From Lichenicola sp964249735 (lineage in GTDB: Bacteria; Pseudomonadota; Alphaproteobacteria; Acetobacterales; Acetobacteraceae): DNA of 13,528 nt. A program made the position numbers and the translations under genes. Position 1 is the first letter of the stretch. Each line of letters opens with the position of its first letter. Below the pieces are notes generated by a model, which saw nothing but the letters and a program-made list of their open reading frames with translations, was not told the origin of the DNA and searched no databases. Of this stretch, positions 6,989 through 13,528 are shown in pieces. Location: contig CAXUDP010000100.1 in assembly GCA_964249735.1 (NCBI GenBank), positions 1-13,528 on the forward strand, written 5' to 3'.

Positions 6989-8185
6989 ATGGGAAGTGAT
7001 ACCGACATCGCAGTGATCGGTGCGGGTCCGTATGGCCTGTCGATCGCTGCACACCTTGCGGCCACGGACGCAAGTTTCAGGATCTTCGGCACCCCGATGG
7101 GCGTGTGGCGCAACCACATGCCGTCGGGCATGTTCCTCAAGTCGGAAGGTTTCGCCTCCGATCTGTTCGATCCGCTGCGCGAGCTGACCCTGGAACGCTA
7201 CTGCGCGGAGCACGGGCATCCCTACGCACCGACCGGGATTCCGGTATCCCGCGAGCTGTTCTGCGAATACGGCCTCGCCTTCCAGAAGCGGTTCGTCCCG
7301 AACCTGGAGGACAAGCACGTCGCGGACGTCGCTCCGGCAGGCCGCGGCTTCACGATCCGTCTCGAGGATGGGGAAACGTTCCGTGCACGCCGCGTGGTCG
7401 TCGCCGTGGGGATCAGTCATTACGCCTATGTTCCTCCGGAGCTCGAGAAGCTGCCAGAGGAGGTCATGTCCCACACCTCCCGTCAGCGCGGCTTCGACTA
7501 CTACGCCGGGCGCGAGGTCGGCGTCCTCGGCGCGGGTTCGTCTGCGGTCGACATGGCGGGGCTGCTGCACCAGGCCGGCGCGCAGACGCGGCTCCTGACC
7601 AGGCGGTCGAAGATCTGGTTCCATCAGCCGCCGGTGGAGCTGCGCGGCATGAAGCGGTTCACCTCCAGGATCACGCGGCCGCGTTCCGGCCTCGGCTTCG
7701 GCTGGCGCTCGCGCCTCGCCTGTGATCTGCCGGTCGTCTTCCATCACATGCCATCGAAGTTCCGGATACGGGTGACCCGCGGTCACCTGGGGCCGTCCGC
7801 CGGCTGGGTGGCCCGGACCATGGTGGAAGGCAAGGTCGACGTGCGGCTCCGCATGACGCTGCGCGATGCCGAGCTTCGCCGCGGCCGGCCGCATCTCACC
7901 TTCGTCAACGGCGACGGTGAGACCGAGGAGATCACGGTCGACCAGGTCGTCGCCGGCACCGGCTACAAGGTCGACCTGTCCCGGTTGCCGTTCCTCGGCC
8001 ACGACGTGCAGGCGGGGATCAGGCAGGAGCAGAAGACGCCGGTGCTGTCGCGGAACTTCGAATCCTCCGTGGATGGGCTGCACTTCGTCGGGGTGACCGC
8101 CGCCAACAGCTTCGGGCCCCTGCTGCGCTTCGCCTGGGGCGCCAAATTCACCGCGCGCCGGTTGACCTCGCATCTCGTGAATTGA
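6989..8185 (+). CDS. FAD/NAD(P)-binding oxidoreductase (flavin monooxygenase-like)
   Basis: The 398-residue product has two dinucleotide-binding folds, as in flavin monooxygenases and related pyridine-nucleotide oxidoreductases. The FAD-binding GAGPYG is at residues 11-16, close to the N-terminus, and a second glycine motif, GAGSSA at 181-186, probably binds NAD(P)H. Between them are VVVAVGISHYAYVPP (137-150) and SHTS (161-164), which match the linker region of this superfamily; VVAGTGYKVDLSRLPFL near the C-terminus is also typical. The ATG at 6989 is preferred because GAGG lies a few bases upstream and residue 7 begins the first beta strand. The frame extends upstream to 6653 but that part overlaps the divergent regulatory region. 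The stop overlaps the next gene. It is probably a cytosolic oxidase or hydroxylase acting on a precursor; the substrate is unknown. Confidence 0.8.
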   Translation: MGSDTDIAVIGAGPYGLSIAAHLAATDASFRIFGTPMGVWRNHMPSGMFLKSEGFASDLFDPLRELTLERYCAEHGHPYAPTGIPVSRELFCEYGLAFQKRFVPNLEDKHVADVAPAGRGFTIRLEDGETFRARRVVVAVGISHYAYVPPELEKLPEEVMSHTSRQRGFDYYAGREVGVLGAGSSAVDMAGLLHQAGAQTRLLTRRSKIWFHQPPVELRGMKRFTSRITRPRSGLGFGWRSRLACDLPVVFHHMPSKFRIRVTRGHLGPSAGWVARTMVEGKVDVRLRMTLRDAELRRGRPHLTFVNGDGETEEITVDQVVAGTGYKVDLSRLPFLGHDVQAGIRQEQKTPVLSRNFESSVDGLHFVGVTAANSFGPLLRFAWGAKFTARRLTSHLVN

Positions 8186-9378
8186 GCAGGCCTGGCGCGC
8201 GAGCGGATCGATCGGCGCACGATCCGCGCCGCACCATCTCGGTGGCGATGGCGACCTTCAACGGCGCCCGCTTCATCGGCGCCCAGCTGGACAGCATACA
8301 AAGGCAGAGCCGGCTGCCGGACGAGCTCGTGGTCACCGACGACGGTTCCTCCGACGACACCGTGGCGCTCGTGCAGCGCTTCGCGTCGCAGGCCGCCTTC
8401 CCGGTCAGGATCCATCGGAACCCCGCGCGCCTGACCTACCGCAACAACTTCATGCACAACGTGTCGTTGTGCCGGTCGGAGCTGATCGCCTTCAGTGATC
8501 AGGACGACATCTGGCACGAGGACAAGCTGCAGCGTGCCGCCGCCCTGTTCGACGATCCCGAGATGCTGCTCGTGCATCATGACGCCGTCATCGTTCGCGA
8601 GGGCGTGTCCCGGGCGGAACAGCCGGACGAGCGGTTGGGCAAGCCGATCCGGCCCTTGCCGGTGCTGGAGCGGATGACCAACCCGGCCTGGGCGTTCTCG
8701 CAGGGCTTCACCCAGATGATGGACCGCAGGCTGGCCCGCTTCTCCGGTCTCTGGAGTCGGTCCATCTGCCGCTACGACCAGCGCCTTCCGGACAGCCATG
8801 ACCGCTGGTTCTTCTTTCTGGCCTCCGTCTTCGGCCGCATCGGCTTCATCGACCTGCCCCTCGCCGACTACAGGCAGCACGGGCAGAACGTGTTCGGGAT
8901 ACCGCAGCGTCGTGTCGCCCGGCTCGAGAAGGTCCGGGCGGTGCTGGAGAACCGTTCCGACATCTATCGGGACCTCGGGCACCAGTCGGGCAGACGCGCG
9001 GAGATCCTCGACAGGATCGCCCGAACCGACTCGCTGGGCGAGACCTGGCGCGCCCGCGCCCGGCAAGGGGCGGAGCGCTTCGAGCAGCTCGCCGAGCTCT
9101 ACCGGCATCGCCACGCCCTCTACGCTTCCCCCCGTCTGCCGACTCGCCTCCGGCATCTCCGGGACCTGACCGCGCGGCGCGCCTACGACCGGCGGGGAAG
9201 CTGGCACTTCGGGGCCAGGGCCTTGTTGAAGGATGCCGTGCTGGGCGGCCTGTTCGGACCGCTCGTCCTGCGTCATGGCGCGGCGGCCCGCGGCGGCGAC
9301 CCGATGTGCTGGCCCGGTCCGGCGCCGGCCGCTGCGCGCCACGGCCTCGATGCGGCGCATCCGGGCGGGAACGCCTGA
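8182..9378 (+). CDS. Family 2 glycosyltransferase
   Basis: This 398-residue protein has a GT-A fold of family GT2, transferring a sugar from a nucleotide donor on the cytosolic side. The N-terminal ISVAMATFNGARFIGAQLDS (19-38) is followed by LVVTDDGSSDDT (49-60), which binds the nucleotide. FSDQDDIWHEDKL (104-116) carries the metal-binding DQDD, and the acceptor-side motif SHDRWFF followed by LADYRQHGQNVFG is common in rhamnosyltransferase-like members. The only in-frame start before the first beta strand is TTG 8182, which overlaps the oxidoreductase stop as TTGA; the next candidate (GTG 8242) would cut into the fold. The last 100 or so residues are Arg/Ala-rich and unassigned. The gene is the second of the rightward unit. 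The donor and acceptor sugars cannot be read from the sequence. Confidence 0.85.
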   Translation: MSRPGARADRSAHDPRRTISVAMATFNGARFIGAQLDSIQRQSRLPDELVVTDDGSSDDTVALVQRFASQAAFPVRIHRNPARLTYRNNFMHNVSLCRSELIAFSDQDDIWHEDKLQRAAALFDDPEMLLVHHDAVIVREGVSRAEQPDERLGKPIRPLPVLERMTNPAWAFSQGFTQMMDRRLARFSGLWSRSICRYDQRLPDSHDRWFFFLASVFGRIGFIDLPLADYRQHGQNVFGIPQRRVARLEKVRAVLENRSDIYRDLGHQSGRRAEILDRIARTDSLGETWRARARQGAERFEQLAELYRHRHALYASPRLPTRLRHLRDLTARRAYDRRGSWHFGARALLKDAVLGGLFGPLVLRHGAAARGGDPMCWPGPAPAAARHGLDAAHPGGNA

Positions 9379-9390
9379 GCCCGAGGCGCG

Positions 9391-9450
9391 TCCGGCCGCC
9401 GCGTCGGCCACGACGCGCGCTCGATGGTGCTGATCTTCCGCTTCGGCTGC
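9391..9450 (+). pseudogene. Remnant of a gtrII-like gene 3' end
   Basis: The 60 bases match the last codons of the intact gtrII gene (3361-3420) at 47 positions without gaps. In translation the remnant gives SGRRVGHDARSMVLIFRFGC, 16 of 20 residues identical to the GtrII tail. It lies just after the GT2 stop, in the same frame as that gene, with no start or upstream part of a gtrII gene. The changes include synonymous ones (GAT/GAC, GCC/GCG), so the copy comes from a related gene rather than from a recent exact duplication. Confidence 0.6.
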
Positions 9451-9545
9451 CTCGCGTTCAGCCGGCGGCGGCGGCGTGGTGGGCGCGGTCCAGGCGATGC
9501 AGCAGCGGCAGCGCCGCGGCACACAGCGCCGTCACCGCCACCCCC
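9391..9545 (+). repeat. Direct repeat copy B: decayed gtrII 3' end plus intact POT-gene 3' end
   Basis: This is the second copy of the gtrII/POT junction found at 3361-3497, in the same orientation, 6030 bp downstream. Here the gtrII end is a fragment and the POT end is functional coding sequence on the minus strand. The two copies bracket about 5.9 kb that holds the flippase, small ORF, ATP-grasp, oxidoreductase and GT2 genes. Confidence 0.6.
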
Positions 9546-10945
9546 AGCTCCAGCAGGTTGAGGAACAGCCGGTGGTAGATCGGCAGGCTCTGCGCCGCAT
9601 CGGCGGTGGCGAGGCCGGGCGGTAGCGAGGCCAGGTTGGCGACCGCGCTGCCGAGATAGAGCGCCACGCCCAGACCCACGAACAGCGCGCCCATCATGAA
9701 GGCGCTCAGCCGTATGGGCGTGTAGCGGGCGATCATCGCCAAGCCGAGCGCGCTGATCAGCAGCTCGCCGGTCGAGACCAGGCCGTAGCCGGCGACCATG
9801 AGCCAGGGCGAGACGTGAGCCGGGGCGCCGGGTCCGGTGCCAAGCCACCAGACCACGAACGCGGCAGTGACGAGACCGAACCCGAGCAGGAACTTGACCG
9901 AGATCGGCAGGTCGCGCCCGTGCCGCCCGAGAGCCGCGTAGATCCAGGCCAGCACCGGGCTCATCACCATGATCCAGAGGGGGTTCAGCGCCTGGAACTG
10001 GGCGGCGGAGAACGAGAATAGCGTCACCCCGCCGAGGCGGAACGACGGATCCACATTGCGCAGCGCGAACAGGGTCAGCGAGGTGGATTGCTGCTGGTAG
10101 AACACGAAGTACAGCATGAACTCGATCGTCAGCAGGTAGGCGATCAGCAGGCCGGGGCGTTCGGCTTGTGTCGCGCCGCGATAGATGCGCACCCACACTG
10201 CCAGGGTCCCGAGTGCTGCCAGCCAGACGCAAGCACGGGCGATCCCGGCGTGCTGCAGCACCAGCATGACCGCAAGAATGGTGGCGACCACGCCGCCCAG
10301 GACCAGCCAGCCGATGCGGGGCGGCAACCGGCGGGCATCCGGCGCCGAACCGATCCGGTCGAGGCGGTGCCGCAGCATGGCATAGCCGGCCAGACCCAGC
10401 GCCAGCCCGAGGGCGCTCATGCCGAAGGCGGCGTGCCAGCCGAACCGGTCCCTGAGCCAGGGCGAAAGCAGGATCGACACCGTCGAGCCGACGTTGACCG
10501 ACATGTAGTAGAGGGTGAACGCTGCATCGAGCCGGCTGTCGTCGCCCTCGTAGATCCGACGCACCAGGTTGGCGGCATTCGGCTTGAACAAGCCGTTGCC
10601 GATCGCGATCGTGCCCATGCTAAGGCCCAGCAGCGCACGTCCATCCGACGGCAGCGCCAGCGCCAGATAGCCCAGGAACAGGCAGGCCGCGCCGCAGACC
10701 ATCGCCCGTCGCGAGCCCAGCACCTGGTCGCCGAGCCAGCCGCCGATCGCAGGGGCGGCATAGGTCAGCGCCCCGAACGCGCCCCAGAGCAGGTTGGCGT
10801 CGTGGTCGCTGAAGCCGAGCCGCTCGACCAGGAACAGCAGCAGCAGCGCCTGCATGCCGTAGTACCCGAACCGCTCCCACAGCTCGATGAGCAGGACCAC
10901 GGTGAAGCGCTGGGTGCGGGTGGGGCTTGGTGCGGTAATCGACAT
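9458..10945 (-). CDS. POT/PTR2-family proton-coupled peptide transporter
   Basis: The 495-residue protein belongs to the proton-dependent oligopeptide transporter branch of the major facilitator superfamily and should import di- and tripeptides across the inner membrane. The family proton-coupling motif ExxERFxYYG is exact at residues 21-30 (ELWERFGYYG). Other hallmarks are IGGWLGDQVLGSRRAM in the first cytoplasmic loop, GNGLFKPNAANLVRRIY, the PTR2-type LYYMSVNVGSTVS, and STGELLISALGLAMIARYTP near the C-terminus. About 12-14 membrane helices fit the family. ATG 10945 places the motif at the usual position after a short polar leader; the upstream extension to 11260 overlaps the divergent gene and lacks family character. 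No strong Shine-Dalgarno is seen. Its 3' end is partly duplicated at 3437-3497. It seems unrelated to the glycan genes. Confidence 0.9.
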   Translation of the reverse strand: MSITAPSPTRTQRFTVVLLIELWERFGYYGMQALLLLFLVERLGFSDHDANLLWGAFGALTYAAPAIGGWLGDQVLGSRRAMVCGAACLFLGYLALALPSDGRALLGLSMGTIAIGNGLFKPNAANLVRRIYEGDDSRLDAAFTLYYMSVNVGSTVSILLSPWLRDRFGWHAAFGMSALGLALGLAGYAMLRHRLDRIGSAPDARRLPPRIGWLVLGGVVATILAVMLVLQHAGIARACVWLAALGTLAVWVRIYRGATQAERPGLLIAYLLTIEFMLYFVFYQQQSTSLTLFALRNVDPSFRLGGVTLFSFSAAQFQALNPLWIMVMSPVLAWIYAALGRHGRDLPISVKFLLGFGLVTAAFVVWWLGTGPGAPAHVSPWLMVAGYGLVSTGELLISALGLAMIARYTPIRLSAFMMGALFVGLGVALYLGSAVANLASLPPGLATADAAQSLPIYHRLFLNLLELGVAVTALCAAALPLLHRLDRAHHAAAAG

Positions 10946-11001
10946 GAAGGTCGGGTCTAGCCGGCGAGGCCGGTGCCGTCGATGGTGGGGCAGGAGGATC
11001 G
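10946..11001. other. Short divergent intergenic region (POT / DUF7002-like)
   Basis: The 56 bases separate two divergently transcribed genes. They contain a small hairpin, CCGGC-gag-GCCGG (10961-10973), and the Shine-Dalgarno CAGGAGG just before the rightward ATG. I could not identify a promoter in either direction. Confidence 0.3.
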
Positions 11002-11676
11002 ATGACCGGGGACGAGCTGGGCGAGCTGCTGCGCGACTGTCCGACGCTGTATCACGTGGCGGAAGCCGGCGCCTGGCCGTCGATCCGGCGCCACGGGCTG
11101 CTGAGCACGTCGGCGCTACTCGACCTATATGGGGTCGACGGCGAACGGCGATACGCGCTGGAAGCGCGGCGGCGTCCGGACGGGGTGGCGCTGCGCCTGC
11201 CCGGGCTGGAAGGTGCCGTGATCCGCGACCAGAAGCCGATGGACGATGCGGGGCTCGCACGGTGCCTGGTGGGCGGCCTCCAGCCGGAGGACTGGTACCG
11301 GAAGCTGAACGGGAAGGTGTTCTTCTGGCTGACGCAGGCGCGGCTGACGCGCCTGATGGAGGCCAGGCCCTATCGCGGCATGAGCTATGACGTCCTGGAA
11401 CTGGACGCGGCGGCGCTGGTGTCGGCCTACCGGGACGCCATCACCCTTTCGCCGATCAACAGCGGCGCCACCAGGCCGTTTCCGGCGCCGCGCGGGCCCG
11501 ACACGTTCCTGCCGATCGCCCTGTACCCCTATGCCGACTGGCGCAGCCGACGGCCACGTGGCGAAAGGGTGGTCGAACTGGTCGTCGAGCGCGGCGTGCC
11601 GGATGTCGCACGCTTCGTCCGGCGGGTGACGCGCAGGAGCGGCCGGGATCCGGGACCGGTGCTGTTCGAGGCCTGA
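11002..11676 (+). CDS. DUF7002-like protein, possible ADP-ribosyltransferase fold
   Basis: The 224-residue soluble protein starts at an ATG four bases after AGGAGG. It resembles the uncharacterised family I know as DUF7002. The visible motifs are LYHVAEAGAWPSIRRHGLLS at residues 16-35, GKVFFWLTQARLTRLM at 104-119, SPINSGAT at 150-157 and VVELVVERGVPDV at 190-202. This order (Tyr-His-x with a following Gly-Leu turn, a central aromatic strand, then a late Glu-containing strand followed by a Val-Pro) recalls DarT-type and related ADP-ribosyltransferase-fold proteins. That comparison is my inference from motif layout, not established. There is no signal peptide or membrane helix. It is a single gene, convergent with the toxin-antitoxin locus, 20 nt from the end of the toxin pseudogene. 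Confidence 0.7.
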   Translation: MTGDELGELLRDCPTLYHVAEAGAWPSIRRHGLLSTSALLDLYGVDGERRYALEARRRPDGVALRLPGLEGAVIRDQKPMDDAGLARCLVGGLQPEDWYRKLNGKVFFWLTQARLTRLMEARPYRGMSYDVLELDAAALVSAYRDAITLSPINSGATRPFPAPRGPDTFLPIALYPYADWRSRRPRGERVVELVVERGVPDVARFVRRVTRRSGRDPGPVLFEA

Positions 11677-11696
11677 CCATGTCCGGCTCGACTGCT

Positions 11697-12071
11697 TCAG
11701 GACGAATGGGCCGCCTCGGTCATGAGCTGCCGGTCCAGGGTGATCAGCTCTACCCCCAGGTGCCGCGACAGCCAGGGATAGCTGGCATCTTAGGCGGTCA
11801 GGCCGGTCGCCAGGGCCAGCACCGCGTCGTGGTCGGTAGCGACCGCCTCCACGTTGAAGTTTTCGAGCAATCGGAAGCCCTGCACGAGCGCTTCCCTCTG
11901 GTCTGGATGGCGTTTGCACCTGATCAGGCACACGTTGGCCAACTCGTGATCGAGCAGAAACGGCGCTTCTAGTCGAACGCCGTCCAAACGTTCTGCGACG
12001 CTGGCTGACTGGAACTCCTGAAACAGGATTGCGGCAAGGTCCGGGGCGTCGACGACTTTAGTTTCCGTCAC
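11697..12071 (-). pseudogene. PIN-domain (VapC/FitB-type) toxin, disrupted by a nonsense codon
   Basis: The frame starts at GTG 12071, overlapping the antitoxin stop by 14 nt, and encodes a PIN-domain ribonuclease-like toxin: VVDAPDLAAILF (Asp8), then LLDHELANVC (Glu43) and ALATGLTA. A TAA at 11792-11790 ends the product after 93 residues. The same frame then continues for 30 codons with DASYPWLSRHLGVELITLD, the normal PIN C-terminus, to a TGA at 11699-11697. The family usually reads TAYDASY here, so a Tyr codon (TAT or TAC) has become TAA by one base change. The lost part carries two of the four conserved acidic residues, so the truncated protein should lack nuclease activity. The intact length would be 124 residues, normal for the family. 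A sequencing error is possible. Confidence 0.8.
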
Positions 12072-12291
12072 GATCAGCCCGGATGATGGCCGTCGACTCG
12101 TCCGGCGTCTTGATCCCGAGCCGGCGGACCTCCGCCAGGAGCTGAAGCGGAGACAGCTTGGGCTCGTCCACCGACGTCTCGATGATCGCCATCAACTCGC
12201 CCTGCAGCGAGCGGTGGTTGCGCGTGGCACGTAGCCGTAGCCGCCGTACCACGTCGTCGGACGCGTTCTTGATCGACAAGTTGGTCGGCAT
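12058..12291 (-). CDS. FitA/VapB-type ribbon-helix-helix antitoxin
   Basis: The 77-residue protein starts MPTNLSIKNASDD, the DNA-binding beta-strand of FitA-like antitoxins, followed by VVRRLRLRATRNHRSLQGELMAIIE, the two ribbon-helix-helix helices. The C-terminal tail (residues 40-77) would wrap the cognate PIN toxin. ATG 12291 is chosen because GGAGGAG lies 10 nt upstream; the frame extends to 12369 but without family character. The gene overlaps the toxin frame by 14 nt, the usual antitoxin-first order. Such proteins repress their own operon; a candidate operator lies at 12318-12331. The antitoxin looks intact although its toxin partner is broken. Confidence 0.85.
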   Translation of the reverse strand: MPTNLSIKNASDDVVRRLRLRATRNHRSLQGELMAIIETSVDEPKLSPLQLLAEVRRLGIKTPDESTAIIRADRDGN

Positions 12292-12317
12292 GGTGCCGGA
12301 TCTCCTCCATTCTGGAA

Positions 12318-12331
12318 CCAATGCCTTGGCA
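12318..12331. promoter_or_regulatory. Candidate antitoxin operator dyad
   Basis: CCAA-tgcc-TTGG (12318-12329) overlaps TGCC-tt-GGCA (12322-12331), two nested inverted repeats 27 bp upstream of the antitoxin start. Ribbon-helix-helix antitoxins bind such short dyads near their promoters. A second hairpin, GCGCT-gga-AGCGC, is at 12343-12355. No clear -10 or -35 is visible in the 143-bp gap between the antitoxin and truB, so this is only a candidate. Confidence 0.25.
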
Positions 12332-12434
12332 GATCCGGACAGGCGCTGGAAGCGCGTTTGCCGGCGCACGCCCCCTCGTCTAAAGCCTCGCCTCCCGCGG
12401 GCAGGCCGCGCTCGGCAGGAAGGCGACCGGATCG

Positions 12435-13355
12435 ATGCGACGCAAGCGTGGACGTGCCCTGGACGGGTGGCTGATCGTCGACAAGCCGGCCGGCATGACC
12501 TCGACCGACGTGGTGAACCGGGTGCGTCGCGGCTTCGACGCGCAGAAGGCAGGCCACGGCGGCACGCTCGACCCGCTGGCGACCGGGCTGCTGCCGGTGG
12601 CGTTCGGGGCGGCGACCAAGACGGTGCCCTACGTCATGGACGGCACCAAGCTGTACCACTTCACGCTGCGGATCGGCGAGGCGCGCGACACCGACGACGC
12701 CGACGGGCAGGTGATCGCCACCTCCGCCGTGCGCCCGACCGACGACCAGTTTCGGGACGCGCTCGGCGCGTTCCAGGGCGAGATCATGCAGGTGCCGCCG
12801 GTGTTCTCCGCGGTCAAGGTGGCAGGCGAGCGCGCCTACGACATGGCGCGGGACGGTCGTGCCCCGGTGCTGGAGCCGCGGCCGGCCCGGGTCGACCGGT
12901 TCGCGCTGGTGGAGCGACCGGACGCCGACACCGCGGTGTTCGAGGTGCAGTCCGGCAAGGGCGTCTACATGCGCAGCCTGGCGCGCGACTTGGCGGTGGC
13001 GTGCGGCACGGTCGGGCACGTGTCGGCGCTGCGCCGGCTGCGCGTGGGGCCGTTCCGCGAGGAGAACGCGATTTCCCTGGACAAATGCGTGGGCGGGGAG
13101 GACAACGCGCCCGCCTCACCGGAGCTGCTGCTGCCGGTCGCGACCGCGCTGGCCGACATCCCGGCGCTGGCCTTGACCCCGAGCGAAGCGGCAGGCCTCC
13201 AGCACGGCCAGGCGATCAGCCTGGTCGAGCTGATGGGCCGGATTCCTGAGCAGGCCGACCCCGCGGGCGGGGTGGCCCGCGCCATGGACGGGGGGCGCGT
13301 GATCGGTCTGTGCCGACTCGAGGACGGGTGGCTCAAGCCGGAACGCCTTCTGTAA
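12435..13355 (+). CDS. truB: tRNA pseudouridine(55) synthase TruB
   Basis: TruB converts uridine 55 in the T-loop of elongator tRNAs to pseudouridine. The 306-residue protein starts with a short basic leader, then GWLIVDKPAGMTSTDVVNRVRR (residues 11-32). The catalytic motif GHGGTLDPLATGLLPV follows at 40-55, with Asp46 the expected nucleophile. KLYHFTLRIGEARDTDDADG and VPPVFSAVKVAGERAYDMAR are the next family motifs, and SGKGVYMRSLARDLA is the conserved late strand and helix. The C-terminal part (about 215-306) fits the TruB C-terminal domain of alphaproteobacteria. AGGAAGG lies about 11 nt before the ATG. rpsO follows after 21 nt, so truB and rpsO are probably cotranscribed. Normally truB follows rbfA directly. 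Confidence 0.95.
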   Translation: MRRKRGRALDGWLIVDKPAGMTSTDVVNRVRRGFDAQKAGHGGTLDPLATGLLPVAFGAATKTVPYVMDGTKLYHFTLRIGEARDTDDADGQVIATSAVRPTDDQFRDALGAFQGEIMQVPPVFSAVKVAGERAYDMARDGRAPVLEPRPARVDRFALVERPDADTAVFEVQSGKGVYMRSLARDLAVACGTVGHVSALRRLRVGPFREENAISLDKCVGGEDNAPASPELLLPVATALADIPALALTPSEAAGLQHGQAISLVELMGRIPEQADPAGGVARAMDGGRVIGLCRLEDGWLKPERLL

Positions 13356-13376
13356 CCCCGTTCCGGGAGAACCACG

Positions 13377-13528
13377 ATGTCGACCCTTGCGGAGCGCCGT
13401 ACCGCGCTCATCGCCGACTACAGGACAGGCGAAACCGATACCGGATCGCCCGAGGTGCAGGTGGCCCTGCTCACCGAGCGGATCACCAGCCTGACCGAGC
13501 ACCTCAAGATCCACGCCAAGGACTTCCA
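13377..13528 (+). CDS. rpsO: 30S ribosomal protein S15 (partial, 5' end)
   Basis: The first 50 codons of S15, a primary 16S rRNA-binding protein of the small subunit, run off the right end of the window. The sequence starts MSTLAERRTALIADYR, then DTGSPEVQVALLTERI, the highly conserved S15 core, and ends in HLKIHAKDF just before the usual HSRRGL. GGGAG lies about 8 nt before the ATG. The position after truB is the conserved bacterial order, normally followed by pnp. Confidence 0.95.
   Translation, partial: MSTLAERRTALIADYRTGETDTGSPEVQVALLTERITSLTEHLKIHAKDF

Noticed and set aside
7771..7787. Perfect hairpin GGTGACC-cgc-GGTCACC
   Set aside because: It lies inside the oxidoreductase coding sequence, has no T-run and is likely a coding coincidence.
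12343..12360. GCGCT-gga-AGCGC followed by GTTTG as a terminator before truB
   Set aside because: The stem is 5 bp and the T-run is three bases; no gene on the + strand ends nearby for it to terminate.

Overview
The window is GC-rich chromosomal DNA that looks alphaproteobacterial, most likely from a member of the Acetobacteraceae/Rhodospirillales. This rests on the base composition, the conserved infB-rbfA-truB-rpsO translation genes at the two ends and the style of the proteins; no marker gene fixes the genus. The core cluster is interrupted: infB (3' end only) and rbfA lie at 1-622, while truB and the start of rpsO lie at 12435-13528. About 11.8 kb of accessory genes sits between rbfA and truB.

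The first accessory block (about 680-3435, + strand) holds a PAPS-type sulfotransferase and a GtrII-like membrane glycosyltransferase. The second block (3560-9378) is a glycan cassette made of two divergent units that share a 290-bp, partly AT-rich regulatory region at 6699-6988. Leftward run an ATP-grasp ligase, a possible 90-residue ORF and a Wzx-type flippase. Rightward run an FAD/NAD(P)-binding oxidoreductase and a family-2 glycosyltransferase. Gene ends overlap by 4 nt within each unit, which suggests translational coupling. Together these genes could build, modify and export a cell-surface glycan (sulfation, a ligase-made amide or ester, an oxidation step), but no polymerase, priming transferase or sugar-nucleotide gene is in the window.

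The cassette is bracketed by two diverged, directly repeated copies of one convergent gene junction: the 3' end of gtrII meeting the 3' end of a POT transporter gene. Copy A (3361-3497) has the intact gtrII end followed by a decayed POT end. Copy B (9391-9545) has a decayed gtrII end followed by the intact POT end. The simplest reading is that gtrII and the POT gene were once neighbours and that about 5.9 kb was later inserted between them, for example by single-crossover integration of DNA carrying a related junction.

The third block (9458-12291) contains a POT-family peptide transporter (-), a DUF7002-like protein (+) whose motif layout recalls ADP-ribosyltransferase-fold proteins, and a FitA/VapB-VapC type toxin-antitoxin locus (-). 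The antitoxin is intact. The PIN toxin has an in-frame TAA where the family usually has a tyrosine, and the reading frame continues with recognisable PIN sequence beyond it, so the toxin is broken. No tRNA, rRNA, CRISPR array, integrase or transposase was seen.
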